Positions 33,290 through 45,070 of a stretch of 64,000 nucleotides of DNA are shown here, piece after piece. Below the pieces are notes generated by a model. It did not search any database and was not told the origin of the DNA. It was given only the letters and a program-made list of their open reading frames with translations. The DNA comes from Labia minor. Its lineage: Eukaryota > Arthropoda > Insecta > Dermaptera > Spongiphoridae. Location: NCBI GenBank assembly GCA_963082975.1, contig OY720345.1, positions 17,014,491 through 17,078,490 on the forward strand, in the 5' to 3' direction. The translations under genes and the position numbers were made by a program. Position 1 is the stretch's first letter; each line of letters opens with the position of its first letter.

Positions 33290-35476
33290 CTTAATTCTTA
33301 GAGAAGAAAAGCATTTTAAATTTAATTTAATTATATTTAAATTGTAATTTACTACTTCATACAGGTAAAAAGATTTAGGAATTAAATTATGTCAGTGTTT
33401 GAAAAAATAATGATTCTTATTTACAAAACATCAACCGGGGTGCATTGTCCACTTTCTAGACAAATTTCAAGTTAGGACTAACAATAATTGCATTTTTTTT
33501 TAAAAAAAAGCCGTCCGTTGGTAGACGAGCTGTAGAAATTTTTTATAATTTGTTTGAATTTCATTCAAGGTATGTAAATATGTTAAAAAATTAAATAGCG
33601 GGTAGAAAACGTCATCTGTCAACTTGGGGTAAATTTGTCCACAAATCTGTTTCCTACTTAAACAGCTTCTAAGTATTTTAGTACCATTTTTAGCTTCGGA
33701 AATTATTTTTACACTTGGCCACAGTACGCTCAAACTTCTCCAAATAACGCTTATGAACTATTTTTTTAAAACTGGGCAAAGTCACCCCTGTTGATTATAT
33801 ATGTAAAAATAATGATTGGTTTTTTATTTATCATATATCATATTAATCGATTATATTTAAAAATATATCCCTACACAAACTCTACAGAGATTTCGTGAAA
33901 TTTTCGAAATATCACTGTTTAAAATTATTGATTTTGTAAAAGAAAAAGATTGTATTTGATTTTTTCTAATAAAGATTAGTAAATATCTGTAACACGTTAT
34001 AAATATGGCGCCCGAACTTAAAAAAAATTCTGAATGTGGAGCTAAATGATGTGTTAGACCGGTCAATGAGGTTTTGGATTTTGTCCAATGTGAAAAATGC
34101 AAAATTTGGTTCCATTACGAATGTGTTGATTACAAAGGTGAAGAGATCTACATGTAGGACAAATGTATGAAAATGAAGGATAGACCAACATTAGAAGAGA
34201 TATTGAATGGGTTGATGAGAGCAGTTAAAGACAATTCAGATGTAATAAAATAAATGGCGAATTATCAAGGTGAGTCCAATGAAGGAAGGGAGAAGGAAAA
34301 TTATATTTATGAAAACCCTGTTTCAACCTTCTGATCTAAGTGTCCCCCACCCCCTGATAATACTCCAAAAGTTTTATTTTGGATCTGAATCGTTGCTATC
34401 TTAAAGTGGAATAGATTTGGTCGTTAGTTATCTCAGAGAGGGGACTAATAATGGAAAAAGAGAAAGTGGAAAAACTACTAAATATGAAAGCACCGACTAA
34501 TTTGAAAGAGTTGAGACAGTTTTGAGGAGTTTGCCAGTTTGTGAAGGATTTTTCTAGAATTGTTCAACCATTCAATAATTTGACAAGGATGAGAGAAAAA
34601 TGGAATTGGGGAAAAGAAGAAGACAAATCTTTTAAACTAATAAAAGAGAAATTAACAGAACTCCAATATTAGTATGAATAAATCCGGAATGTAAACTTTT
34701 ATACAGGGTCCGGGTTAAATTTTGAAATCAAATTTTAGCACATCGCACCATCTCTTGTCAATGACAAAATACTAATTTTATAAAAAACGATATAAAACAA
34801 TACCTCCCTTACTATCGTCGGTCGGTAAAAAGCGGGTTTGTGTGTGTCTGTTTTTTTTTCTTATTTTTATTAGAAGGAATATTGTGAATGTTGGGAATTA
34901 AAAAATTGTAGAAAATTTTCTGTTAAATGAAAAATTATCTATTTGAAGATAAATATTGGTTTAATATCCAAATAAATAGTCTGCCCCTGATATCATGTTA
35001 TTTCGAATAATTTATTAACAACAAATCTCTCTCATTTGCTATTATAAAAACATAAAATTCTATTTAATATTTTAATGATGAATGAATAATTATAATTATG
35101 GTTTTGATGAGAATAGTTAGATATTAAATAATAAAAGTTTCTTTTATTTAAATAAAACTTAATTATCCCTCCAATTGAGGTTTGTGAAATCTACTTGATG
35201 TGACGTACTATCTGTTTTCAATGAATAAACAAGCACAGCGGCAAAGGAGAAGGTGCCCTCTACTGCCGAAATAAATAGTCATGGTCTGTGAATAAAACAT
35301 TAAAAAATGTGTCAATTTGATGTAAATCTAATGTCAATATTCAAATAATAATCATTTTTATCTTGAAAAATTCGAAAAATATCCTATATTGCCTAAGGAA
35401 AAAGTTTATTTAAATTAATCAAGGAATCTACTGGTAAAGTTTCATCCATATCCATGAAGCTTTTGAATAATTGAAA
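33290..35476 (+). repeat. Segmental-duplication block upstream of copy 7
   Basis: It matches 17500-19673 almost base for base. It contains the same PHD-like fragment (from 34005) and gypsy pol remnant (34451-34672, with the same internal TGA). Small differences include an added segment near 33676-33710. Confidence 0.85.
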
Positions 35477-36797
35477 ATGGATCTTTATTCAGAAGTAGAC
35501 AGAAAATATCCAATACATATAGGTAATTTTTATTATGTTATTTCATCTAAAGTAATGTTAATTGTCACTAAAATTATTTATAATGATAATATTCCTTAAA
35601 TTGAATTATAAAATAGATAGATATATAAAAATATAATGATTTGAAATAACGAAAACAATTCTTTTTTTAGGTCCTCTATATTCTTGTATATATTGTCTAA
35701 CCAATTTTATAAGTGAGGAGTTTTTATCTAAACATCTAAAAAAATGTTTTCATAAAAAAATATTTTCAATTTTAAAAAATGATGTAAAATTCAAAAAGGA
35801 TACAGAGAAATATTTAGACGAAAAATTTGAACAAGATACTGATTCAAACTTTAAAGAAGACAGGCATTTTCAATGTAGTAATTTTAAAAAGAAGATTAAT
35901 CATATATCTCATTTAACTCCGCATTTATTAAATTTTAAAGGTGAAAAGCATTTAGAATGTAATTATTGTAAAAAGAAATTTACTCGAAAATCACATTTAG
36001 ATACACATTTATTAATTCACACAGGTGAAAAACCTTTTGAATGTAATTATTGCAAAAAGAAATTTAACCAGAAAGCAACTTTAAAAACACATTTATTAAT
36101 TCATAAAGGAGAAAAACCTTTTGAATGTAATTATTGTAAAAAGAAATTTAATCAGAAGTCAATTTTAGATAAACATTTATTAATTCATACAGATGAAAAA
36201 CCTTTTGAATGTAATTATTGTAAAAAGAAATTTATTTCGAAATCAATTTTAGATAAACATTTATTAATCCATACAGGAGAAAAACCTTTTGAATGTAATT
36301 ATTGTGAAATGAAATTTAATCAGAAATCAAATTTAAATACTCATTTAAAAATTCATACTGGTGAAAAACCTTTTGAATGTAATTATTGTCAAAAGAAATT
36401 TCATCTGAAACTTTGTTTAAATTTACATTTATTAAATCATACAGGTGAAAAGCCTTTTGAATGTAATTATTGTAAAAAGAAATTTAATCTGAAATGTAAT
36501 TTAAATTCTCATTTACTAATTCATACAGGAGAAAAACCTTTTGAATGTAATTATTGTAAAAAGAAATTTAAACAGAAAGCAACTTTAAATAAACATTTAT
36601 TAATTCATACCGGAGAAAAACCTTTTGAATGTAAATATTGTAAAAAGAAATTTAATCAGAAATATACTTTAAATAGACATTTACTAATACATACAGGTGA
36701 AAAACCTTTTGAATGTAAATATTGTGAAAAGAAATTTAATCAGAAAAAAGTTTTAAATGATCATTTATTAAGACATACAGGTGGAAAAAACTTTTGA
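35477..36797 (+). CDS. C2H2 zinc-finger protein, copy 7 (two exons)
   Basis: Exons are 35477-35522 and 35671-36797 (390 residues). Exon 1 has Val instead of Glu at residue 7, as in copy 10. Exon 2 encodes the C2HC leader (Leu follows the CxxC), a spacer, the degenerate CSNF finger, then ten canonical fingers. The first five are identical or nearly so to copy 2; the remaining five are unrelated in helix residues. This implies exchange between copies within the array. The end (HTGGKNF) results from a one-base insertion at about 36783 that brings TGA into frame. Degraded fingers follow to about 37040. Confidence 0.83.
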
Positions 36798-37390
36798 ATG
36801 AAATTATTGTAAAAAGAAATTTAATCAGAAATCTTATTTAAGTTCACATTCAATAAATCATACAGGTGAATAACCTTTTGAATGTATTTTTTGTAAAAAG
36901 AAATTGAACAAATTATCAATTTAAATAAACATTTACTAATTCATACAGGTGAAAAGCCTTTTGAATGTAATTATTGTAATAAGAAATTTAATCATAAATC
37001 AAATTTAAATACTCATATATTAATTCATACAGATAAATAGCCTTTTGAATGTAATTATTGTATAAAGAAAATCTCCTTTAAGTAAACATTTATTAATTCA
37101 TAATGTTTGAATAAAAATGCTTAATAATTCTGACTAAAATTTATTTTTGTTTCTTTCTTTGATTAATGTTATTTACTTTATATGTTAAATTCAATAAAAA
37201 TCTTATTTTTTAACTGAATATTAATAATAATTATTGTATTTCGACCATTGATTAAACCTTATTATCTTAATCCCTTTATATTTCTCACTCCTGTGATAAA
37301 CAAATAATAATAAATTAAAATAATTTATTATAATAATAAATAAATAAATAAATTGTATATATGTATGCGTCTGTGTATGTGTAAAATACA
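36798..37390 (+). pseudogene. Degenerate finger tail and 3' flank of copy 7
   Basis: Finger-like units with stops continue to the HTDK-TAG end near 37040, followed by the shared 3' flank (AATAAA at 37193-37198). At 37390/37391 the flank joins a copy of exon 2 (TGTATTGTCGAACC), the same kind of junction as at 30286/30287. Confidence 0.75.
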
Positions 37391-37419
37391 TGTATTGTCG
37401 AACCAGTTTTATAAGTGAG

Positions 37420-38432
37420 TGTTAACGCCAAAATGGCCAAATGGCATTGGGCGATTGGGCGCTCCTAGCGGACAGCGAGGATAACACATCGCTCCGCCCC
37501 GGTCCCCAGTATGAACGATGCCTGGCATCGCCGCGCATACTAGAGACTCGTTATCAAGCGCTCGCCACGTGAACACCTTTGGGGTGCACACGAATCCTCG
37601 TTATTCAGTCGCTGCATGAACACCTTCTGGGTGTACACGACTTCTCGTTATTCCTTCGTGAAGTGGACACCTTCACCTTTTCGTTAGATCATCGTTACGT
37701 GCGTTCCAGTCAACTCAGCTGAACCACCTCCCACTCCATTGTGTAACTATTTAGTAATAAGTAATAAGTAATAATAAGTAATTGTACTAAATTTAGTGGA
37801 TATATTGTTATGTTATCTCATTTCGATTAAATTCAAATTAAATTATCCATCTATATGTTATTCCTTTTGTTATTATCCCTCGAATTGGGCGATTGGGCGC
37901 TCCTAGCGGACAGCGAGGATAACACATCGCTCCGCCCCGGTCCCCAGTATGAACGATGCCTGGCATCGCCGCGCATACTAGACTCGTTATCAAGCGCTCG
38001 CCTCGTGAACACCTTTGGGGTGCACACGAATCCTCGTTATTCAGTCGCTGCATGAACACCTTCTGGGTGTACACGACTTCTCGTTATTCCTTCGTGAAGT
38101 GGACACATCTTGAGTGGACACCTTCACCTTTTCGTTAGATCATCGTTACGTGCGTTCCAGTCAACTCAGCTGAACCACCTCCCACTCCATTGTGTAACTA
38201 TTTAGTAATTAGTAATAAGTAATAATAAGTAATTGTACTAAATTTAGTGGATATATTGTTATGTTATCTCATTTCGATTAAATTCAAATTAAATTATCCA
38301 TCTATATGTTATTCCTTTTGTTATTATCCCTCGAATTCCTAATAAGGTGGGTTTGATCGAGAACAAGTAATTCCCGATCAAATCAACATTGTATATGGTG
38401 GGCCAAATGCTGAATCGGTTTTGGCCTAAACA
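37420..38432 (+). repeat. 5' LTR of BEL/Pao element, with internal duplication
   Basis: It is 1013 bp against 581 bp for the 3' LTR. The excess is a tandem copy of about 440 bp: ATTGGGCGATTGGGCGCTCC occurs at 37446 and 37885. The first unit lacks CATCTTGAGTGGACAC, which is present in the second unit and in the 3' LTR. Confidence 0.9.
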
Positions 38433-39022
38433 TATACAATAAAATTTGGTGACCCCCCGACGTGATCTTAATGTTATTTTTCTTTGTTAATCACGTATAT
38501 CTTGTAATAGTTATAATTACGATTGTTAATCATATAGATATAATTAATGATAAAATTTTGTTTTCATGTTATTATGTAAAAATAGAAAATCTCTTCTAAG
38601 GGAGATTATATTTTATATAAATTTAAATTAAAATAGAGAATAAATTATATTTGAGTATTGGTTCAAATGTAATTTTATATATCTATAATTACATTTGAAA
38701 TATATTTAGGTATTGGTTTAAATATAATTTTTATGTGATTCTAATTACATTTAAAGTATAAGGTTTCACAAGATTTAAAATTGAATTGAAAATAGATATC
38801 AAATATAATTTTATATCTATAATTACATTTGAAATATATTTAGGTATCGGTTTACATATAATTTTATGTGTTTTTAATTACATTTAAATTATATAAAGGA
38901 TTAGTTAGTTTTTGTCAATAATAATATAAAAAGGATTAAAATAATTTAATTCAAGATCTAATTTTTTGATAAGCTTATGTCAAATAAATTATTATGTTTT
39001 TTTGTTTTTGAGTTTAATTGTA

Positions 39023-39073
<51 letters not shown>

Positions 39074-39129
39074 ACGGGTAAAAGGCTACACAATATTCTT
39101 TTAAAATTAATTTCTTGACTTATTCATAA
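38433..39129 (+). other. BEL/Pao leader region
   Basis: Contains the primer-binding region (38445-38462), then AT-rich repeats of TAATTACATTTGAAATATAT type and an (AT)n microsatellite at about 39023-39070. No ORF. Confidence 0.65.
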
Positions 39130-40266
39130 ATGTTTTCATCGGCTGATGATATGAACAATTCTGACAATATGACAGAGAACAAGGATATCGATAGAAAATA
39201 CAGACTATTTCGTCGTAATTATGCCAAATTTTTAAAGCGATGCGATGTCTGTACCTTGAGAGATGTTCCGACCGTTGAGATAGGTATAAAGGAGGTGAAA
39301 TTATTACTCGACAACATAGATCAAATTGAAGGTGCCCTTTTCGAACGGGATTTGGACCTATCCTCAGATTACATGAGTTGTCTCCAAGCACTCTCGGACG
39401 ATTATGGATTTCTTGTTACTAAACAGTTTGAGTTCTGTCAATTGATTTCGAAACTTAACTCAGCTACTTCAGAAACCACATTTATTCCGACTCAGCCGAC
39501 TGAGCCTCTTCCTCGTATTCAGTTACCGACATTTAACGGCGATTATTCACAATGGCGATCGTTCATTAACATGTTCGACTCCTTAATTGGTTCGAGACAA
39601 TCCTTGACCCCTTGTCAGAAACTTTCGTATCTAAAGTCTTCGCTACAGGGCGATGCTCTAACAACGATTTCGTCATACCATGTGACGGATGCAAATTATG
39701 TTATATGCTTGAAGGTTCTAAACGACAGATTTAATAAAAATTTGTCGGTCTCGTCACAAGTCATTGAAAGGGATCCCCCCACTTCGTTACCACTCCCAGA
39801 AATCTCATATGCCAATACTTGTGTTAGCCTGAATAAACCAACCCTCAATCCTCAAAATGGTGATAACTCTCCATATAAACGAAATGATTTCATATCCCAG
39901 TCCCTCCCGACTAATACTGTTAACTCTTCATGCTCGGTGACTAAGGTTAGAAATATAATTAACAGTCATAGTTGTTCCTATTTGGTTAACCATATTAATA
40001 TTAAAAAGGTTATGTATAGGGTATTTCCTATTAATCAACATAACCAATTACAGTCTCCAATTAACTCAGAAACTAACAGTCGTCGTTATCTTCCTTGTCC
40101 CAATGATCCAACATGCCTTAAGGATTGTTCGCCTTCCCTATTAGCGACAGTAAAAGATTGGTATTTCAGATTTAAGTTTAAGGTTATAATCCACAGGGGA
40201 TGGTATTTTCGCCGCAAAATTAAAGTTTCCTTTGTTAAGGTTGATATTATGGCTATTGGGAATTGA
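39130..40266 (+). CDS. BEL/Pao Gag-like protein, 3' part atypical
   Basis: The 378-residue ORF starts MFSSADDMN. Residues about 130-215 carry the DUF1759 signature of BEL/Pao polyproteins: LPTFNGDYSQWRSFINMFDS, then LTPCQKLSYLKSSLQGDA, then YVICLKVLNDRF. In complete elements this runs on into zinc knuckles, protease and RT in one frame. Here the sequence after about residue 220 has no recognisable domain and the frame ends, so a large internal deletion probably fused Gag to other sequence. It would form particle-like assemblies only if the remaining domains are intact. Confidence 0.8.
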   Translation: MFSSADDMNNSDNMTENKDIDRKYRLFRRNYAKFLKRCDVCTLRDVPTVEIGIKEVKLLLDNIDQIEGALFERDLDLSSDYMSCLQALSDDYGFLVTKQFEFCQLISKLNSATSETTFIPTQPTEPLPRIQLPTFNGDYSQWRSFINMFDSLIGSRQSLTPCQKLSYLKSSLQGDALTTISSYHVTDANYVICLKVLNDRFNKNLSVSSQVIERDPPTSLPLPEISYANTCVSLNKPTLNPQNGDNSPYKRNDFISQSLPTNTVNSSCSVTKVRNIINSHSCSYLVNHINIKKVMYRVFPINQHNQLQSPINSETNSRRYLPCPNDPTCLKDCSPSLLATVKDWYFRFKFKVIIHRGWYFRRKIKVSFVKVDIMAIGN

Positions 40267-40301
40267 AACACGGATATGAAGGAAATGGCAATTTTTATTT
40301 T

Positions 40302-40342
<41 letters not shown>

Positions 40343-41640
40343 CCATACGTCCAGAAGCTAGTAATTATTTAAGTGTTAATTGTGTGATAATTATTATTTT
40401 ATAATTAATGAAATTAGATTTACTTTGATAGGTTGATAATTATTTTCAAATTTTTTTTGAATTTTATAAATAACTAATCATCCTAAAATGACCCTACAAG
40501 TATTATATGAATTGAATTAGGAAAATAAAGATGGTTATGTAAATTAAGGAAGTAACTTTAATTTTTAATTCTAAATTGCTCATCAATATGTTAGTGGTGA
40601 ACAATACATATTGTTCAACCTTTTGTATTTTTCCTACATATATACTTGTATTTGTTTTTTTTTTGTTAAATTTTGTTTCAACTTGATCACTATGAATATT
40701 GACTTTATGGATTTTAGATTTATCTTTCCTAAAAATATGAACCAATTTGAGGTTTGTTTAAATTAACTAATTAAATTCCAAATTAAATTTTGAGAAAGAC
40801 GATCTTAATGACACTTAATATTTTTATAAAAGAATTAAAATGTTAATTTATATTTAAGGTGAATGTTCTGAGTGATTCGAGTTTACTTATAAGCTTTCAT
40901 GTTTCTGCCTTTTAAAAAAAATATAATAAATTGGTTATAACCAATTTACTAAAATTATAAATTTGTTAAATATTTTCTAGGCATATTATATGTATGTGTA
41001 TGTATATATATATTTGCACCAATGTATTATATATATGTGTTCTTATGAATAAATAAATATTTGTGTTGTGTAAATTATATTATTATATAGCATTGTTGTA
41101 TTGAAAAAAAATTGATTAATGCCTGGTATAAATAAGTGCAATACTTTATTATGAAAAATATATGTATATTCATATTATAAATCATTAATAATTATGAATG
41201 TTGTAATTTTATTGAACATTAATGTTCTAAATAAAGCCTAAAACCAGGGTGATCTATAATTAAAATCAAATTTGTAAAAAAGGGGAAAAATGTTTAATTG
41301 TCAAAATTGAAATTAACCAAATTTTTTATTTTGGAAAAATTTATACAATTTTTAAATAATTATAAAAAAATGTTATATTTTACATGTTAAAGAATTCTAC
41401 TGTTTAACTTGTAAACACCTAATTATATAAAAGATATGTTAATAATGGAAAAATGTTAGTCTTTAAGACATTCCTACCTTAGGTATGGGACACAATAGTG
41501 AAGTGAAGTGAAGTGGCCCCAAATCACTCCCTCCCATTGTGGTCTTAAATTTGACCGTTAGCCGGGTGACACTCCTTTTGGATAGGTCACCTTCAAGGCA
41601 TGAGCGACCTTGACGGTTTGGCTAGCTTCCGGTTGATCAT
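40267..41640. other. Non-coding interior of BEL/Pao element
   Basis: AT-rich without coding signal. It includes a T-run of about 40 at 40303-40342, and three tandem GTGAA units near 41500-41515. Antisense frames through the T-run give poly-lysine and are not genes. Confidence 0.6.
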
Positions 41641-41690
41641 TGGCCCGGTGATCTAGGAACCGGTCGAAGGGTCCCCGCACAGGGTTACGT

Positions 41691-42190
41691 GTATCGGGAC
41701 AGGACCGGAAAGTTGGAGCACTCGGTTCCAAATTTTACGCCCTCCCCACCATGTTATTATTCGTATCGGGACAGGACCGGAAGTTTGGAGCACTCGGTTC
41801 CAAATTTTTCGCCCTCCCGACCATGTTATTATTCGTATCGGGACAGGACCGGAAGTTTGGAGCACTCGGTTCCAAATTTTTCGCCCTCCTGACCATGTTA
41901 TTATTCGTATAGGGTCAGGACCGGATGTTTGGAGCACTCGGTTCCAAATTTTTCGCCCTCCCGACCATGTTATTATTCGTATGGGGACAGGATTGGAAGT
42001 TTGGAGCACTCGGTTCCAAATTTTTCACCCTCCCCACTATGTTATTCTCGTTATTGACACCTACACCCTTCGGTTGGATACGGAGGACCAGGTTCGTCAG
42101 CCACTATGTTATTCTTCGTTATCGACACCTGCATCCTTCGGTTGGATACGGAGGACCAAGTTCGTCATCTACCATGTTATTGCGAAATAC
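41691..42190 (+). repeat. 72-bp tandem repeats before the 3' LTR
   Basis: Five units start at 41691, 41763, 41835, 41907 and 41979, exactly 72 bp apart, each with GGGACAGGACCGGA and GGAGCACTCGGTTCC. Two further units of about 70 bp (42049-42190) share GACACCT, CCTTCGGTTGGATACGGAGG and CATGTTATT. Because 72 is a multiple of three, frames stay open on both strands without implying protein. Confidence 0.9.
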
Positions 42191-42213
42191 AGGATATTTC
42201 ACCCGGCGGTGTA

Positions 42214-42794
42214 TGTTAACGCCAAAATGGCCAAATGGCATTGGGCGATTGGGCGCTCCTAGCGGACAGCGAGGATAACACATCGCTCCGCCCCGGTCCC
42301 CAGTATGAACGATGCCTGGCATCGCCGCGCATACTAGAGACTCGTTATCAAGCGCTCGCCACGTGAACACCTTTGGGGTGCACACGAATCCTCGTTATTC
42401 AGTCGCTGCATGAACACCTTCTGGGTGTACACGACTTCTCGTTATTCCTTCGTGAAGTGGACACATCTTGAGTGGACACCTTCACCTTTTCGTTAGATCA
42501 TCGTTACGTGCGTTCCAGTCAACTCAGCTGAACCACCTCCCACTCCATTGTGTAACTATTTAGTAATTAGTAATAAGTAATAATAAGTAATTGTACTAAA
42601 TTTAGTGGATATATTGTTATGTTATCTCATTTCGATTAAATTCAAATTAAATTATCCATCTATATGTTATTCCTTTTGTTATTATCCCTCGAATTCCTAA
42701 TAAGGTGGGTTTGATCGAGAACAAGTAATTCCCGATCAAATCAACATTGTATATGACTGGTGGGCCAAATGCTGAATCGGTTTTGGCCTAAACA
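42214..42794 (+). repeat. 3' LTR of BEL/Pao element
   Basis: 581 bp, TGTTAACGCC to GCCTAAACA, followed by target duplication GTGAG. It matches the 5' LTR except for the latter's duplication and a few indels (for example GTATATGACTGG against GTATATGG). Confidence 0.92.
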
Positions 42795-43254
42795 GTGAGA
42801 AATTTTTATCTAAACATTTAAAAAAATGTTTTCATAAAAAAATATTTTCAATTTTAAAAAATGATGTAAAATACAAAAAGAATACAAAGAAATATTTAGA
42901 CGAAAAATTAGAAGACGATACTGATTCAAACCATGAAAAGCCTTTTGAATGTAAATATTGTAAAAAGAAATTTTATCAGAAATCATCTTTAAATAAACAT
43001 TTATTAATTCATACTGGAGAAAAATCTTTTGAATGTAAATATTGTAAAAAGAAATTTAATCATAAATCAGCTTTAAATACACATTTACTAATTCATACAG
43101 GTCAAAAACCTTTTGAATGTAAATATTGTCAAAAGAAATTTAATCAGAACTCAACTTTAAATACTCATTTACTAATTCATAGCGGTGAAAAACTTTTTGA
43201 ATGTAATTATTTTAATAAGAAATTTTATCTGAAATCACATTTAAATTCTCATTT

Positions 43255-43330
43255 CAGAAAAGTGTAAAGGGGCGCAAGAATTTTTTTTAGAGAAAGGGGG
43301 CACCGGTACAGAAAGGTTGGAAACCACTGC
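43255..43330 (+). mobile_element. hAT terminal fragment
   Basis: It ends GGTTGGAAACCACTG, the inverse of the hAT terminus CAGTGGTTTCCAACC, next to CACTAAGTTATAC. The same flank occurs without the element near 13078. The left part is missing; it joins directly to zinc-finger copy 5. Confidence 0.6.
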
Positions 43331-43384
43331 ACTAAGTTATACTTTTTTTCAATTAAAAAGAAGGATTATATTTTTTCTTTTCTA

Positions 43385-45070
43385 TCTTATCTTATTATGC
43401 TAGCTAAAATTGTATATATAGCCATTGGTTCTCAAAAACCGCTCTAACTATTTTTTTCAAATTTACACTAGATATAGTATCTATAAAGAAAAATTGAGTT
43501 TTATTGATCACATCTCTTGAAAAATACATTTTCATTATTAATTTCTTAATTAAAAATTATATATGGAAAACGTCAAAATTGGCATCCATTTTTATTTTTT
43601 AACTGAAATTGTATTAATATTTTTTTTTATTTAAAATATTTTAAAATTTATTATTTAATTTCGAAATAAAATTAAAAATATTTATTTTTAATAAAATATA
43701 TATAGATATTTATTAATCTCTCTCAAAAAAAAAACAAAAACAAAAACAAAAAAACATACGTCTTGCTAAGAGAGTAAAAAATGTCGCTTTCATCATCTAA
43801 GTATTATTAGTCTATTGGGTAGAGCGACTGTCTGACAATTCAACTTCGCAGGATCGAAACCGGCGGAAAATAATTTTTTTTTTTTTTTAATCTATTATTT
43901 TTTAATAAATTACTATTTTATATTTATTTATTCATTGTTCTTTTATTTTATTTTATTAATTAAGTTTTAGATAGTTTTATAATTTTTAATATTTCTTCAC
44001 TAAAATATCATTTAATATTTATTAATATTATTTATTTATTATTATTGAGTACCCGAAGTTCCATTAATCAGATTGATGCAATGATGCAACATTTAATAAT
44101 AGTAATATTGTAATAAATTTCTATCTTGAAAATTGTTACATATTATTTAGGATATTTTAAAAACAATTTCTTTCTTTAATATATATATATATTCTTAAAA
44201 TTGAATTTGTTTAAATTTTAACACATATATTCAATAATATAAATATATATAAAATAATATTAAATTGTGTATAATATGTGTGTGTAACGGGCGGACCATT
44301 TATTTTATTTGTAATTATATTTAAACCTGGTGAACTCATCCACTGGAATTGGCTCCCAGGAGGTGCTGCTCAGATGGAGCCCGCCCAAACTAAAAGGGAT
44401 TCCCCTAAAGATCTTAGCAGCCCTTGGCTCGCTATGATAGACAGTCGTTGGAGTCGATGTGAAACCATTGAGCTGATGAGATAGGGCATGGTACTCAATC
44501 CTTAAATTTATGTTTATATGTTCCATGTTCTGAAATATTTGGTAAATTTATCTTTATTTTTGTTTTCTTTCTTTCTATTAAACCCGTTAACAATATACAA
44601 ATATTTTGTGAAAGTTTATTTTTATCAACCCTTATTATCTTGGCGCCCAAATTAAAGTTATATCCTTTATCAAATCATTATTATTTATTATTACAATTGT
44701 ATATAAAAGAATATTTGAATTTGTTTAAATTTTAACACATTTATTCAATCAAGCCACCGCTTCTTATATCTTATTATTTATATTATAATTATTAAATAAA
44801 ATTAAAAATATTTGTTATACCGATATCTGTTTTCATTGCATGAACACATATATCCATACATTAAACTTTTTGTTTATATTTTTTTATTTTTAATTTTTAA
44901 TAAATTTTCTTTTTTGATATGAGATTTTATTAAAAAATTGTATATCAATATTTTTTAAAGGGTCGAGCAATAGCTCGGTGTCTCAGGTATTAATATTACC
45001 AGCCAAATTCAATAATAATGAATCATTTTTTTTAACTTAAGTACCGAGCCGAGGCTCGGGGTCCCGGTAC
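43385..45070 (+). mobile_element. Helitron-like element, family D (delimited by empty site)
   Basis: The flanks CTTTTCTA (to 43384) and TTTGTAAT (from 45071) are contiguous at 13136-13149. The 1686-bp insertion therefore lies between A and T without target duplication. It starts TCTTATCTTATTATGC and ends with hairpin CCGAGCCGAGGCTCGG plus GGTCCCGGTAC. This is Helitron architecture, but the last four bases are GTAC instead of the usual CTRR. It contains the tRNA-like sequence (43808-43870) and the unidentified segment (44278-44526). No transposase. Confidence 0.75.
44278..44526. other. Second copy of unidentified conserved segment
   Basis: It differs from 5217-5465 by few bases (for example GCCCAAAC for GCGCAAAC and GTCGATG for GTCGTTG) and is open in the same frames on both strands. 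Function unknown. Confidence 0.35.

Larger units (their letters stand above)
37420..42794 (+). mobile_element. BEL/Pao LTR retrotransposon, internally deleted
   Basis: It has TG...CA LTRs (37420-38432 and 42214-42794) and a perfect 5-bp target duplication GTGAG at 37415-37419 and 42795-42799. The primer-binding region TTTGGTGACCCCCCGACG (38445-38462) is of BEL/Pao type. A gag-like ORF (39130-40266) has the family's DUF1759 region. No protease, RT, RNase H or integrase is present, so the element depends on a relative. It interrupts zinc-finger copy 5. Near-identity of the LTRs where comparable indicates a young insertion. Confidence 0.9.
37391..43254 (+). pseudogene. C2H2 zinc-finger copy 5, split by a BEL/Pao element
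   Basis: The left piece is 37391-37419 (leader finger up to ATAAGTGAG). The right piece is 42795-43254, resuming with GTGAG and reading on without a stop through the rest of the leader, the spacer and four to five fingers. Exon 1 and the acceptor are missing, as in copy 4. The right end is cut within a finger, where a hAT terminal fragment begins. One finger has lost its second Cys (NYFNKKF). Confidence 0.88.

Noticed and set aside
37409..38138. Small ORFs within the LTRs (also 42119-42385)
   Set aside because: They lie inside BEL/Pao LTR sequence, are duplicated with it, and have no domain.
40086..40346. Minus-strand ORF with poly-lysine start
   Set aside because: Produced by the T-run at 40303-40342, antisense to the Gag-like ORF.
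41653..42278. Open frames of about 118, 67, 117 and 93 codons on both strands
   Set aside because: They arise from the 72-bp tandem repeat, whose length is a multiple of three; no domain is recognised.
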